Shown in pieces: positions 53,894 through 63,400 of a stretch of 64,000 bases of DNA; the first letter of the stretch is position 1, and every line of letters begins with the position of its first letter. Position numbers and translations under genes: made by a program. The stretch is from positions 310,001 to 374,000 of the forward strand of contig CAWBNB010000064.1 in the NCBI GenBank assembly GCA_963789885.1, in the 5' to 3' direction. The notes beneath the pieces were generated by a model, which did not search any database, was not told the DNA's origin, and saw only the letters and a list, made by a program, of their open reading frames with translations. Source of the stretch: DATEDA01 sp963789885 (GTDB lineage Bacteria > Pseudomonadota > Gammaproteobacteria > Burkholderiales > SG8-39).

Positions 53894-54602
53894 TTAGATC
53901 CCGAGATACGCGCGCTTCACGCGCGCATCCGCCATAAGCTCGTTGTGCGTGCCCTGCATGACCACGCGCCCGGTCTCGAGCACGTAGCCGCGGTCGCAGG
54001 ACTCGAGCGCTTCCGCCACGCGCTGCTCGACCAGCAGGATCGTGATGCCGTGCTCGCGGTGAATCTGGTGGATGCGCTCGAAGATCGCGTCGACCACGGT
54101 CGGCGCGAGCCCCATCGACGGCTCGTCGAGCATTAGGAGCTCGGGCGCCGACGCGAGCCCGCGTCCGATCGCGAGCATCTGCTGCTCGCCGCCGGACAGC
54201 GTCCCGGCGAGCTGCTCGCGGCGCTCCTGGAGCACCGGGAAGAGCGCGAGGATCATCGGCAGGAGCTCGCGCCAGCGCGCGCGGCCGTTCCGCGTGTACG
54301 CGCCCATCTCCAGGTTCTCCATGACGGTCATGGAGGCGAACACCTGCCGCCCCTCGGGGACGTGCGCGATGCCGTGCTGCGCGCGCTCGCCCGGTGGAAC
54401 GGTAAGCAGGTCCTTGCCCTTGTAGGTGATCCCGCCCGAGACCGGCGCCACCGTGCCCGAGATCGTCTTGAAAAGCGTCGACTTGCCGGCGCCGTTTGGA
54501 CCGACGACGGTCGACGAACTCGCCCTGCTCCACGTCGAGCGACACCTCGCTCAGGGCGTGCAGCCCGCCATAGGCGACGTTAAGTGACCGGATCTGCAAC
54601 AC
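53894..54602 (-). CDS. livF: Branched-chain-type ABC transporter ATPase LivF, second set (apparent +1 frameshift)
   Basis: About 236 aa after correction. The first frame gives MLQIRSLNVAYGGLHALSEV from GTG 54602. One extra base at about 54,510-54,515 interrupts it just before the Walker A loop; removing it gives VVGPNGAGKST. The remainder holds the signature LSGGEQQMLAIGRGLA, Walker B LLMLDEPSMGLAP, and the LivF-like end VKRAYLGI. GTG start overlaps the 3' end of the LivM-LivG gene by 23 bp. Confidence 0.87.
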
Positions 54603-56355
54603 GATCCATCCATTTCTTGCCGAGATAAGCCTCGATCACGGCGCGGTTGCGGACCACCTCGGCGGGCGGCCCGCTCGCGATCAGGCGGCCGTGGTCGAGC
54701 ACGCTGAACTCGTCGGCGAGCTTCACCATCGCCTGCATCGTGTGCTCGATGATGACGATTGTCACGCCTTCGCGATTCACCTGGCGGATGATCTGCAGGA
54801 TGTCGTCGAGCGCGTCGTGCCCGAGCCCGGCGAGCGTCTCGTCGAGCAGCAGGAGCCGCGGCCGCGGGGCAAGCGCCCGCGCGAGCTCCATCAGGCGGAG
54901 CTGCTTGGTGGTGAGCCCGCCCGCGATCGCGTACGCCTGCTCGTCCGCGAGCCCGACGCGCGTCAGCGCCGCGAGCGCGAGCGCCTCCGCCTCGGCATCG
55001 GTGGCGGCGCCCGAGTACGCACCGGTGATCACGTTTTCGAGCACGGTCATGCGGGGGAACGCGCGCACCACCTGGAACGTGCGACCGATGCCCTGACGGC
55101 AGATCTGGTGCGGCTTCCGGCCGACGAGCTCGGCGCCCTCGAACCGGATGCTGCCCGTGGCGGGGGTGAGAAATCCGTTGATGACGTTGAAGAGTGTCGT
55201 CTTGCCCGCGCCGTTCGGCCCGATGATCCCGTGGATCGCGCCCGCCTTGACGGCGAGGTTCACGTCGTCGACGGCCCTCAGCCCGCCGAAGGCGTGCGTA
55301 ACGCCGTCGAGCGTGAGGACCGGCTTCGCGTCGCCCGCGGGCTTCGCCGCAACCGCGGGCGCGGCCGCCACGCGCGGTATCGACGCCGGCCGGCGCACCG
55401 GGGCGAAGCGGTCGCGGAGCTTCCAATAGATGCCCTCGGGTGCGAGCAGGATGATGACGATGATGGCGAGGCCGTAGACCACGCCCTGGATGCCGGGGAC
55501 GATATGGCCGAGCTCGCCATGCAGGATCTCGGCGAGCGGCACGAGCACCGCGGCGCCGATCACCGGCCCCCAGAAGATGCCGACGCCGCCGAAGAGCGAA
55601 ACGATCAGCGCCTGCGCCGAGACCAGCATGCCGAACATGGTCTGCGGCGTCACCACCAGCAGCACGTTCGCGTAGAGCCCGCCGGCGGCGGCCGCGATGC
55701 CGGCGCTCAGCATGATCGCGTACATCTTCTGCCGCGGCGCGTCGATGCCGGCCGCCTCCGCCGCCGGCTCGTTCTGCTTGATCGCGAGCAGCGACCGGCC
55801 GAAGCGCGAGCGCTCGACGTGGAGCGACACGATCATCGCGGCGACGAGCAGGATCATCGCCAGCACCATGTAGCTGCGCGGATCGGCGAACTGGGCGTAG
55901 GCGAGCGGATTCTCGCGCTTCATCGGCAGCGATACTTCCTGGTACCCCATCCACTCGAAGACGTAGAGCATCGCGAGCGGGTACGCGAGCATCGACAGCG
56001 CGAAGTAGTGGCCGCGGAGGCGGAAGGTCGGGATGCCGATGATGACCGCCGCGATCACGCCGACCGCGACGCCGAGCGGGATCCCGAGCCACGGCGTGAC
56101 GCCGAACTTCACGAACGCGATCGTCATCGTGTAACCGCCGAGCCCGAAGAACGCGGCCTGGCCGAACGAGATCATCCCGCTGTAGCCGCTCAGCATGTTC
56201 CAGCTGAGGCCCATCGTCGCCCAGATAAGGACGAGCGTCATGATCAGCTGGTAGTACGAGTTGCGGACCAGCAGCCCCAGCAGGAGGTACGCGACGGCGA
56301 ACGCGGCGATCACGCCGTATTGCTTCCACGCCCCGCCGTGCAGCGCCCTCGTCAC
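54580..56355 (-). CDS. LivM-LivG fusion: ABC permease joined to ATPase
   Basis: A 591-aa fusion. Residues about 1-325 are a LivM permease (MGLSWNMLSGYSGMISFGQAAFFGLGGY, LAIKQNEPAAEAAGID, FGGVGIFWGPVIGAA). A linker rich in Ala/Pro (about 326-355) leads to a LivG ATPase with Walker A GPNGAGKTT and IGRTFQVVRAFPRMTV. The signature is degenerate (GGLTTKQLRLMELARALA instead of LSxGxxR) and Walker B is LLLLDETLAGLGHD. GTG start overlaps the livH stop (GTGA). Such fusions are known in other Liv systems. Confidence 0.9.
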   Translation of the reverse strand: MTRALHGGAWKQYGVIAAFAVAYLLLGLLVRNSYYQLIMTLVLIWATMGLSWNMLSGYSGMISFGQAAFFGLGGYTMTIAFVKFGVTPWLGIPLGVAVGVIAAVIIGIPTFRLRGHYFALSMLAYPLAMLYVFEWMGYQEVSLPMKRENPLAYAQFADPRSYMVLAMILLVAAMIVSLHVERSRFGRSLLAIKQNEPAAEAAGIDAPRQKMYAIMLSAGIAAAAGGLYANVLLVVTPQTMFGMLVSAQALIVSLFGGVGIFWGPVIGAAVLVPLAEILHGELGHIVPGIQGVVYGLAIIVIILLAPEGIYWKLRDRFAPVRRPASIPRVAAAPAVAAKPAGDAKPVLTLDGVTHAFGGLRAVDDVNLAVKAGAIHGIIGPNGAGKTTLFNVINGFLTPATGSIRFEGAELVGRKPHQICRQGIGRTFQVVRAFPRMTVLENVITGAYSGAATDAEAEALALAALTRVGLADEQAYAIAGGLTTKQLRLMELARALAPRPRLLLLDETLAGLGHDALDDILQIIRQVNREGVTIVIIEHTMQAMVKLADEFSVLDHGRLIASGPPAEVVRNRAVIEAYLGKKWMDRVADPVT

Positions 56356-57293
56356 GCCCGCTCCCAGGTGCGGCCGAACATGCCGCGCGGCCAGAAGAAG
56401 ATGATCAGCAGGAAGACGACGAAGATCGCAGTGTTCTGCAGCTGGTAGGGCAGGACGAGCGTCGACATCTGCTGCACGAGGCCGATCGTGAGCCCGCCCC
56501 AGAACGCGCCGAGGATGCTGCCGAGCCCGCCGAGGATGACGCCGGCGAACATGACGACGACGAAGTCGAACCCGATGTAGGGCTGGAACGACTGCGAGCT
56601 CGCGATCAGCCCGCCCGCGATGGCGGTGATGCCGACCCCGAGGCCGAACGCGAGGCGGTGCGAGCGGTCGACGTCGACGCCCACATAGGCGGCGGCGATC
56701 GGGTTGTCGGCCGCCGCGCGGAGGGCCTTGCCGAGGCGGGCCCGGCCAAGGAAGAAATACAGCGCGAGCGCGAACGCGACCGCGATCACGAAGCTCACCG
56801 TCCGCCCCTGGTTGAGAAAGACCGGGCCGAGCTCCCACGACTCGCGCGACAGCGGCGTCTGGATTGAGATCGGCACCGAGCCGAACAGGATGAGTCCGCC
56901 GTTCTGCAGGATCAGCGACACGCCGAGCGTCAGGATGATCTGGGCGTAGTGGCCCTCGGCTTCCGCCGTCACGACGCGCACGCCGGTCACTCGCGCGATC
57001 AGGTAGCGGTGGAGCAGCCAGCCGATGACGAAGACGATCGGCCCGGCGAGGATCGCGCCGACGATCGGCCCCGCATACGGGCCCATGAACGCGAGGACGC
57101 CGAAGCCGGTGACGAGGTAGAACGCGATGTACATGCCGAGCATCATGAAATCGCCGTGCGCGAAATTCACGACGCGCATGACGCCGAAGATGATGCCGAG
57201 GCCGACGCACATCAGGCCGTAGGTGCCGCCGACCATGAGCCCGGCGGCGAACGCCTGCAGGAAGTCGACGAGGAACCACTTCACCGCGTCCAC
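56352..57293 (-). CDS. livH: Branched-chain-type ABC transporter permease LivH, second set
   Basis: A 313-aa permease. The diagnostic VVNFAHGDFMMLGMYIAFYL is present, with LRAAADNPIAAAYVGVDVDRSHRLAFGLGVGI and MFAGVILGGLGSILGAFWGG. The GTG at 57293 is chosen (VDAVKWFLVDFLQAFAAGL begins the first membrane segment) with AAGGT-like sequence upstream; an in-frame ATG at 57347 would add 18 Arg-rich residues. The 204 bp between it and the upstream SDR stop hold no gene I can support. Confidence 0.9.
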   Translation of the reverse strand: MDAVKWFLVDFLQAFAAGLMVGGTYGLMCVGLGIIFGVMRVVNFAHGDFMMLGMYIAFYLVTGFGVLAFMGPYAGPIVGAILAGPIVFVIGWLLHRYLIARVTGVRVVTAEAEGHYAQIILTLGVSLILQNGGLILFGSVPISIQTPLSRESWELGPVFLNQGRTVSFVIAVAFALALYFFLGRARLGKALRAAADNPIAAAYVGVDVDRSHRLAFGLGVGITAIAGGLIASSQSFQPYIGFDFVVVMFAGVILGGLGSILGAFWGGLTIGLVQQMSTLVLPYQLQNTAIFVVFLLIIFFWPRGMFGRTWERA

Positions 57294-57497
57294 GGTCCCG
57301 ACCTTTCCGTGCGCGCGGCCGATCGGCGCGCGCCGCGCCGGCCGCACCGCTGACCGTGGGGCGTCCCTCTCACCGCTCCTCCTCCGTTTGCCTGCGCCCG
57401 TGGGCGGGCGCGTTCTTCGTGCTTACGAGGCGGCCATCCTAGCCCAAGGCACGCCGCGACCGAGAACGGTTTCGCCTATACGCGACCGCGGTCCGGC

Positions 57498-58304
57498 CTA
57501 TAGGCCGTGCGCGACGAGCTCGCCGCCGTCCACGACCAGGACGGTGCCGGTGATGAAGGCGGCCTCGTCGGAATGGAGGAACAGCGCCGCGTGGGCGACG
57601 TCCCATCCGGTCCCCATCTTGCGCCCGAGCGGGATCTTGCCGTCGCGTGCCGCGATCACCTCCGCGCGCGGCCGGCCCTGCGCCACGCGCGCCTCGATCG
57701 CCATCGGCGTGTTCATCAGCCCGGGCAGGATCGCGTTGACGCGGATGCCGTACTGCGCGTTGGCGGCGGCGACGTTCTCGGTCATCGCGACCAGCGCCGC
57801 CTTCATCGTCTTGTAGCCGAGCAGCGGATACGCCTGCGCCGCGGCGAGCGACGAGATGTTCACGATCGAGCCGCGGCCGCGGCTCCGGAAGCCGGGCAGC
57901 GCGTGCTTGGTGGCGAGCCACGCCGTCTTCAGGTTGACCGCGAAGCTGCGGTCGAAGGCGTCCTCGGTCAGCGTATCGGCCGGCGCGTCGCCGAGCGCAA
58001 TGCTCGCGCCGACGTTGTTGTGGAGGATGTCCAGGGGGCCGAAGCGCTCGACCGCGACGGCGATCACGCGCTGGACGTCCGCCTCGCGCGTCGCGTCGGC
58101 CTGGAGCGCGATCGCTTCGCCCTGCTCCGCGCGGATCATCCGCACCGTGTCCTCGGCGGACGCCAGGTCGCGGTCGACGACCGCGACGCGGGCCCCTTCG
58201 CGACCGAGCACGATCGCGGCGGCCCGGCCGTTGCCTACCGTCTGGCCCGGGGTCTGGCCGCCGCCCATCACCACTGCCACTTTGCCTGCGACACGTCCGG
58301 CCAT
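57498..58304 (-). CDS. SDR family NAD(P)-dependent oxidoreductase
   Basis: A 268-aa classical short-chain dehydrogenase. The dinucleotide motif is slightly unusual (VVMGGGQTPGQTVGNGRAAAI). NNVGAS and the catalytic serine strand IVNISSLAA are present, and the active-site Y-K-T-M-K (YxxxK) is intact. The cofactor-binding Asp follows VAVVDRD, favouring NAD. ATG at 58304, 13 bp after the stop of the isomerase-type gene; part of the catabolic operon. Confidence 0.9.
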   Translation of the reverse strand: MAGRVAGKVAVVMGGGQTPGQTVGNGRAAAIVLGREGARVAVVDRDLASAEDTVRMIRAEQGEAIALQADATREADVQRVIAVAVERFGPLDILHNNVGASIALGDAPADTLTEDAFDRSFAVNLKTAWLATKHALPGFRSRGRGSIVNISSLAAAQAYPLLGYKTMKAALVAMTENVAAANAQYGIRVNAILPGLMNTPMAIEARVAQGRPRAEVIAARDGKIPLGRKMGTGWDVAHAALFLHSDEAAFITGTVLVVDGGELVAHGL

Positions 58305-58317
58305 GACGTCCTCCTGC

Positions 58318-59139
58318 TCAAGTGTTGTTCAGCAAGGCCTGCATCGCCCGGTGCGCGCGTCGTGCGCGCTCGAGCGCCGGAAGGCCGGCAGTCGAGCGCA
58401 CCGGTGCCTCGACGCTGAGCGGCGTGGTCGCAGGCAGGGCGCGGACGAGCTCCGCGAGCGGCAGCACGCCCTCGCCGGGCAGGAGCCGTCCCGTGCGCGC
58501 CTCGCGGATCAGATCGGGCGCCGCGGTGGGCATGCCCGGCTCCGCGTCGCAGATCTGCGCGTACCGGAAGAGCGACGGGTCGATGTGCGCGATGTCCGCC
58601 GGCACGCCGCCCGACCGGCTGAAGTGGAGCGCGTCCACGAGGATCGAGGCGTTCGGGCGGTCCGATCGCCTGATCAGCCGCGCGGCGTGATCGAGCGTCC
58701 TCACGCCGGTGTAGATCGCGAACTCCAGGCAGACATGCAGGCCGTACTGCGCGGCGCGATCGCAGAGCTCGCCGAAGCGATCGAGCGTCCGCGCCTCCTC
58801 GGGCTCGGCGCTCATGACGAGCACGTACTTCGCGCCGAGGCGCGCGCCCGCCTCGAGGAAGCCCTCCGGGACACCGGTCGGGAGGCCGGGCTCGAAGCGG
58901 AGGAACTCCACGTCGAGCACGGACACGCCGGTGTCGGCCAGCCTGCTCAGCGTTTCCCGCATCACCGGGGTGTCGCCGAGCATGTCGTACGGCGGCACGC
59001 CCACGCTCGGCGTGGCGGTCAGCCGGATGCCGACCATCCGGAATCCCGCGGCCGCCGCGACGGTGACGAGCTCGGGCGGCGTCGCGTCGAGGACGGTGAG
59101 ATGCGCGAGCGAGAGCTCGCGGCGCGGCGCGGTCGTCAC
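58318..59139 (-). CDS. Sugar phosphate isomerase/epimerase-like TIM-barrel protein
   Basis: A 273-aa protein of the xylose isomerase-like TIM-barrel group. Recognisable blocks: LSLAHLTVLDATPPELVTVAAAAGFRMVGIRL at the N-terminus, VLDVEFLRF, LHVCLEFAIYTGV with a metal-ligand Glu, ILVDALHFSRSGG with Asp and His, and YAQICDAEPG. It probably binds a divalent metal and isomerises or dehydrates a sugar-acid-like compound. GTG start 4 bp after the CMD-like gene. Confidence 0.87.
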   Translation of the reverse strand: MTTAPRRELSLAHLTVLDATPPELVTVAAAAGFRMVGIRLTATPSVGVPPYDMLGDTPVMRETLSRLADTGVSVLDVEFLRFEPGLPTGVPEGFLEAGARLGAKYVLVMSAEPEEARTLDRFGELCDRAAQYGLHVCLEFAIYTGVRTLDHAARLIRRSDRPNASILVDALHFSRSGGVPADIAHIDPSLFRYAQICDAEPGMPTAAPDLIREARTGRLLPGEGVLPLAELVRALPATTPLSVEAPVRSTAGLPALERARRAHRAMQALLNNT

Positions 59140-59143
59140 CCGG

Positions 59144-59695
59144 TCAGTCCGGCGCGAACGGAAACTCGTCGAGGAACTTCTGGTACTCGGGCTCGTTGTC
59201 GATCTGCATGGTCGCGAGGAAGCGCACGACGGCGTTGTAGAACGCGATCGTGAGGACGAGGTCGGTGAGCCGCTCGTAGTCGAGGTCCTGCCTCAGCGCG
59301 GCGAACGTCTCGTCCGAGATCGCGAACCCCTGCGTCATCTCGCGCGCCGCGCGGAGTACCGTCCTCGCCAACGGCTCGAGCCTGCTCGGCTTGCCCGCGG
59401 TTTCGGCGGCGAGCGCGCGGAGATCGTCGTCCGACACGCCGAAGTCGCGGCCGATCTTGATGTGATGCGTGTACTCGTAGACCGACTTCGTCATGTAGCC
59501 GACCTGCAGGATCGCGAGCTCGCGGAGCCGCGGGTCGAGCCGGCTCGTGTGGCGGATGAACTCGCCGAGCCCGTGGAATGCGCGCGCGCCGTTCGGGCTG
59601 TGCACCATCGCGCGGAAGAGGTTGATGTTCCGCGCCAGCAGGTCCTTGTGCTCCGCCGGCAGGTCGGACTGGTCGAGGTACGGGACGCGCGCCAT
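59144..59695 (-). CDS. Carboxymuconolactone decarboxylase family protein
   Basis: A 183-aa all-helical protein of the CMD/AhpD family. The conserved segment is LRELAILQVGYMTKSVYEYTHHIKIGRDFGVSDDDLRAL. The Cys-x2-Cys pair of AhpD-like peroxidases is absent (YEYTHH takes its place), so it belongs to the decarboxylase-like or uncharacterised subgroup. ATG at 59695, 24 bp after the SMP-30 stop and 4 bp before the next gene. Likely a step in the same pathway as its neighbours. Confidence 0.9.
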   Translation of the reverse strand: MARVPYLDQSDLPAEHKDLLARNINLFRAMVHSPNGARAFHGLGEFIRHTSRLDPRLRELAILQVGYMTKSVYEYTHHIKIGRDFGVSDDDLRALAAETAGKPSRLEPLARTVLRAAREMTQGFAISDETFAALRQDLDYERLTDLVLTIAFYNAVVRFLATMQIDNEPEYQKFLDEFPFAPD

Positions 59696-59719
59696 GGTTC
59701 GCCTATGGTTGCAATCGTT

Positions 59720-60577
59720 TCACGGCAGCCCGGCGCCGGGCACGTCGACCCGCACGATCTCGATCCGCCCGTCGGACCGGTCGGCCATCTTCGGCCCGCT
59801 GCCGGTGTTGGTGATCACGAACAGCGTGCGCCGGTCGGGGCCCCCGAGCATGCAGGCGTAGGAGCAGCGCTCGGGGCCGGTGTCGACGGCCTGCGCGATC
59901 CGGCCGCCCGGCAGCACGCGGATCACGTTCCGCCCGCGCGCGTCGGCGACCCAGACCGCGCCTTCCGCGTCGAGGCAGATGCCGTCGGGAAAGACGCCGT
60001 CAAGCGCCGCGAAGAGACGGCGGTTGCCGAGCGCGCCGTCGGCGGCGACGTCGAACGCCGTGAGCCGGTGGGCGAACGTCTCGGCGACGATCAGCGTGCG
60101 GCCGTCGGGAGCGATCACCATGCCGTTCGGGAAATGGAGATCGTCGCCCACGAACGCGGCGTTGCGGCCGTCGGGATCGACGCGGATGATGCGGGTGTCG
60201 CGCGGCGGCGCGTCGTTGTGCCGGTCGTAGCCGAAGTTGCCGACGTACGCGCGGCCGGCGGCGTCCACCACCATGTCGTTGCAGAGGCCGCCCGCGAGCG
60301 TCGAGAGATCGGCATGGAGATGCAGCGTCTTGCCGTCGAACCGCAGCACGCGGCGGTCGAGCATCGAGACGACGAGGAGCTCCCCGTTCGCGGTCCAGCC
60401 GAGTCCGGACGGGCGCTGCGGGACTTCGACGATCGTCTCGTCGCGACCGTCGAGACCGACCGTCGCGACGCGGTGCGCGTAGAAGTCGGAGAACCAGAGC
60501 TTGCCGTCGCGCCAGCGCGGGCCCTCGCCGAACCTCAGGCCGGCGAGCAGGACCTCGAGCTTCGTCCCCCCTGTCAT
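59720..60577 (-). CDS. SMP-30/gluconolactonase-family lactonase
   Basis: A 285-aa six-bladed beta-propeller hydrolase that opens lactone rings. Family blocks: FGEGPRWRDGKLWFSDFY (metal Glu), LCNDMVVDAAGRAYVGNFGYD, FPNGMVIAPDGRTLIVAETF (metal Asn) and FPDGICLDAEGAVWVAD (metal Asp). ATG 60577 is preceded by GAGAGG; longer in-frame sequence is not protein-like. First gene of the minus-strand series running down to 50620. Divergent from the DUF559 gene, 134 bp between starts. Confidence 0.92.
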   Translation of the reverse strand: MTGGTKLEVLLAGLRFGEGPRWRDGKLWFSDFYAHRVATVGLDGRDETIVEVPQRPSGLGWTANGELLVVSMLDRRVLRFDGKTLHLHADLSTLAGGLCNDMVVDAAGRAYVGNFGYDRHNDAPPRDTRIIRVDPDGRNAAFVGDDLHFPNGMVIAPDGRTLIVAETFAHRLTAFDVAADGALGNRRLFAALDGVFPDGICLDAEGAVWVADARGRNVIRVLPGGRIAQAVDTGPERCSYACMLGGPDRRTLFVITNTGSGPKMADRSDGRIEIVRVDVPGAGLP

Positions 60578-60711
60578 CGGACACCTCTCTCCCGCCCCGT
60601 GGGACGAATGCCGCACGCCGGACGATTTCGAGATTACCAAAGAAGGCGCCGCGCGGTCTCGCGCGGGCGTGGCTCACGGGCTGAGCCCGCGGCCGGCGCA
60701 GACTCGGCGCC

Positions 60712-61164
60712 GTGCGATCGAACGACCGAACCCGCCGGCGGGAGACGCCGCCGGATCCCGCAGCGCTGCAGCAGATCGCGGACGAGCGTCGCGAGCATCC
60801 GACGCGGGCCGAGTGCGCGCTCGAGGCGATCCTGAACGGGCTGAGCGCGGGCGCGCTCGCCGGGCGGTTCCGGCGCGAATCGGTCTGCGGCGGAAGGTGG
60901 ATCGTGGACTTCTACTTCCCCGAGGTGCGCCTCGCGATCGAGGTCGACGGCGGCTATCACCGCTCCACGCCGCAGCGAAGCCGGGATCTCTTCAAGGAAA
61001 GCGCGCTCGGGTCGGCGGGCATCACGCTGGTTCGCGTCACGAACGAGGAGGTGTTCGGCGACCGCGGGCGGCTGCTCGGCAAGCTCCGGCGGGCGTGGCG
61101 GGAGGCGCTGCAGGAAGCGCGGCGGCCCGCGGGCGCGGCCCGCCATCCCGCGCTGCCGCATTGA
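60712..61164 (+). CDS. DUF559 (Vsr-like endonuclease fold) protein
   Basis: A 150-aa protein with the DUF559 core: a helix with TRAECALEAILNGL, then FRRESVCGGRWIVDFYFP and RLAIEVDGGYHRSTPQRSRD. The residues D66, E77-V-D79 and H83 match the PD-(D/E)xK-type site of this Vsr-like fold. The N-terminal 25 residues are Arg-rich and variable. GTG start at 60712 without a clear ribosome site. Lies 32 bp upstream of the oligopeptide ABC genes; no restriction or repair partner is adjacent. Confidence 0.85.
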   Translation: MRSNDRTRRRETPPDPAALQQIADERREHPTRAECALEAILNGLSAGALAGRFRRESVCGGRWIVDFYFPEVRLAIEVDGGYHRSTPQRSRDLFKESALGSAGITLVRVTNEEVFGDRGRLLGKLRRAWREALQEARRPAGAARHPALPH

Positions 61165-61196
61165 CCGGGCGCGCCCGCCTCGCGCACCATGGGCGC

Positions 61197-62189
<993 letters not shown>

Positions 62190-62243
62190 ACCCGGCCCGC
62201 TCTAAGGGAAAACCCTGAGCGCGCAAGCCGCCCGGAGCCGCCG

Positions 62244-63269
62244 ATGACCGAGTCGCTCGCCGTTCTCGACGCGCCCCGCGCCGCAACCGTGCAGGCGGGC
62301 GAGGTCGTGCTCTCGGTCCGCAACCTGGTCAAGCACTTCGAAGTCGGGGGCGGGCTCTTCGGCGGACCGCACGCGCTCGTCAAGGCGGTCGACGGCGTGA
62401 GCTTCGACATCCGCCGCGGCGAGACGCTCGGGCTCGTGGGCGAGTCGGGATGCGGTAAGACGACGACCGGCCGGTGCATCCTGCATCTCGACCGCCCGAG
62501 CTCGGGCGAGATCGTGTTCGAGGGGCAGGATCTCACCGCGCTTTCCGAGGCTGCGCTCCGGAAGGTACGGCGGCGCATCCAGGTGATCTTCCAGGACCCC
62601 TACAGCTCGCTGAACCCGCGGATGACGGTGGGCGAGATGATCGACGAGCCGCTGGCGGTGCACGGCATCGTGCCCGAGCCGAAGGCGCGGGCCGCGCGCG
62701 TAAAGGAGCTCCTCTCGCAGGTGGGGCTCGCGCCGAACATGGCGAGCCGCTATGCGCACCAGCTCTCGGGCGGCCAGCGGCAGCGCGTCGGGATCGCCCG
62801 CGCGCTCGCCTCGGAGCCGAGCCTGATCGTGTGCGACGAGCCGGTGTCGGCGCTCGACGTGTCGATCCAGGCGCAGATCATCAATCTCCTCGAGGAGCTG
62901 CAGGAACGGCTCGGCCTCACCTATCTTTTCGTCGCGCACGACCTGTCCGTCGTGCGGCACATCTCCGACCGCGTGGCGGTGATGTACCTCGGCAAGATCG
63001 TCGAGATCACCGACCGCGATTCCCTCTACGCGTCGCCGCAGCACCCGTACACGAAGGCGCTGCTCTCGGCGGTGCCGATCCCGGACCCCGCGCTCGAGGC
63101 GAGGCGCGAGCGGACGGTGCTGCGGGGGGAAGTGCCGAGCCCGCTGAAGCCGCCGTCGGGCTGCGTCTTCCACACCCGGTGCCCGATCGCGATCGACGAG
63201 TGCCGGGGGGCGGTCCCCGAGCTGCGTGAAGTGCGCGCCGGCCATCGGGCCGCGTGCATCCGGATCTAG
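62244..63269 (+). CDS. Oligopeptide/dipeptide ABC transporter ATPase (DppF type)
   Basis: A 341-aa ATPase partnered with the preceding one. Walker A GESGCGKTTTGR (about residues 72-83), QDPYSSLNPRMTVGEMI, signature LSGGQRQRVGIARAL, Walker B LIVCDEPVSALDV, and the C-terminal PSGCVFHTRCPIAIDEC block. ATG at 62244, 54 bp after the DppD-type stop. The 131 bp to the next gene hold a TTGACA at 63280-63285 but no convincing -10. Confidence 0.93.
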   Translation: MTESLAVLDAPRAATVQAGEVVLSVRNLVKHFEVGGGLFGGPHALVKAVDGVSFDIRRGETLGLVGESGCGKTTTGRCILHLDRPSSGEIVFEGQDLTALSEAALRKVRRRIQVIFQDPYSSLNPRMTVGEMIDEPLAVHGIVPEPKARAARVKELLSQVGLAPNMASRYAHQLSGGQRQRVGIARALASEPSLIVCDEPVSALDVSIQAQIINLLEELQERLGLTYLFVAHDLSVVRHISDRVAVMYLGKIVEITDRDSLYASPQHPYTKALLSAVPIPDPALEARRERTVLRGEVPSPLKPPSGCVFHTRCPIAIDECRGAVPELREVRAGHRAACIRI

Positions 63270-63400
63270 GCGGCGGGGCTTGACACGCGGAACCGTCGAG
63301 CACAACCTTTGGGACCCCATCAGGGGGGCAATACCGAGAGATCGGGCGTTCGGAACGACCCGGCCGGTAACGAAGTCGAGATGAACGAGGAGGAAGTGGA

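Noticed and set aside
63280..63308. Promoter for the oligopeptide-type binding protein at TTGACA
   Set aside because: No acceptable -10 hexamer at 16-18 bases; the gene may be read from the upstream ATPase genes.
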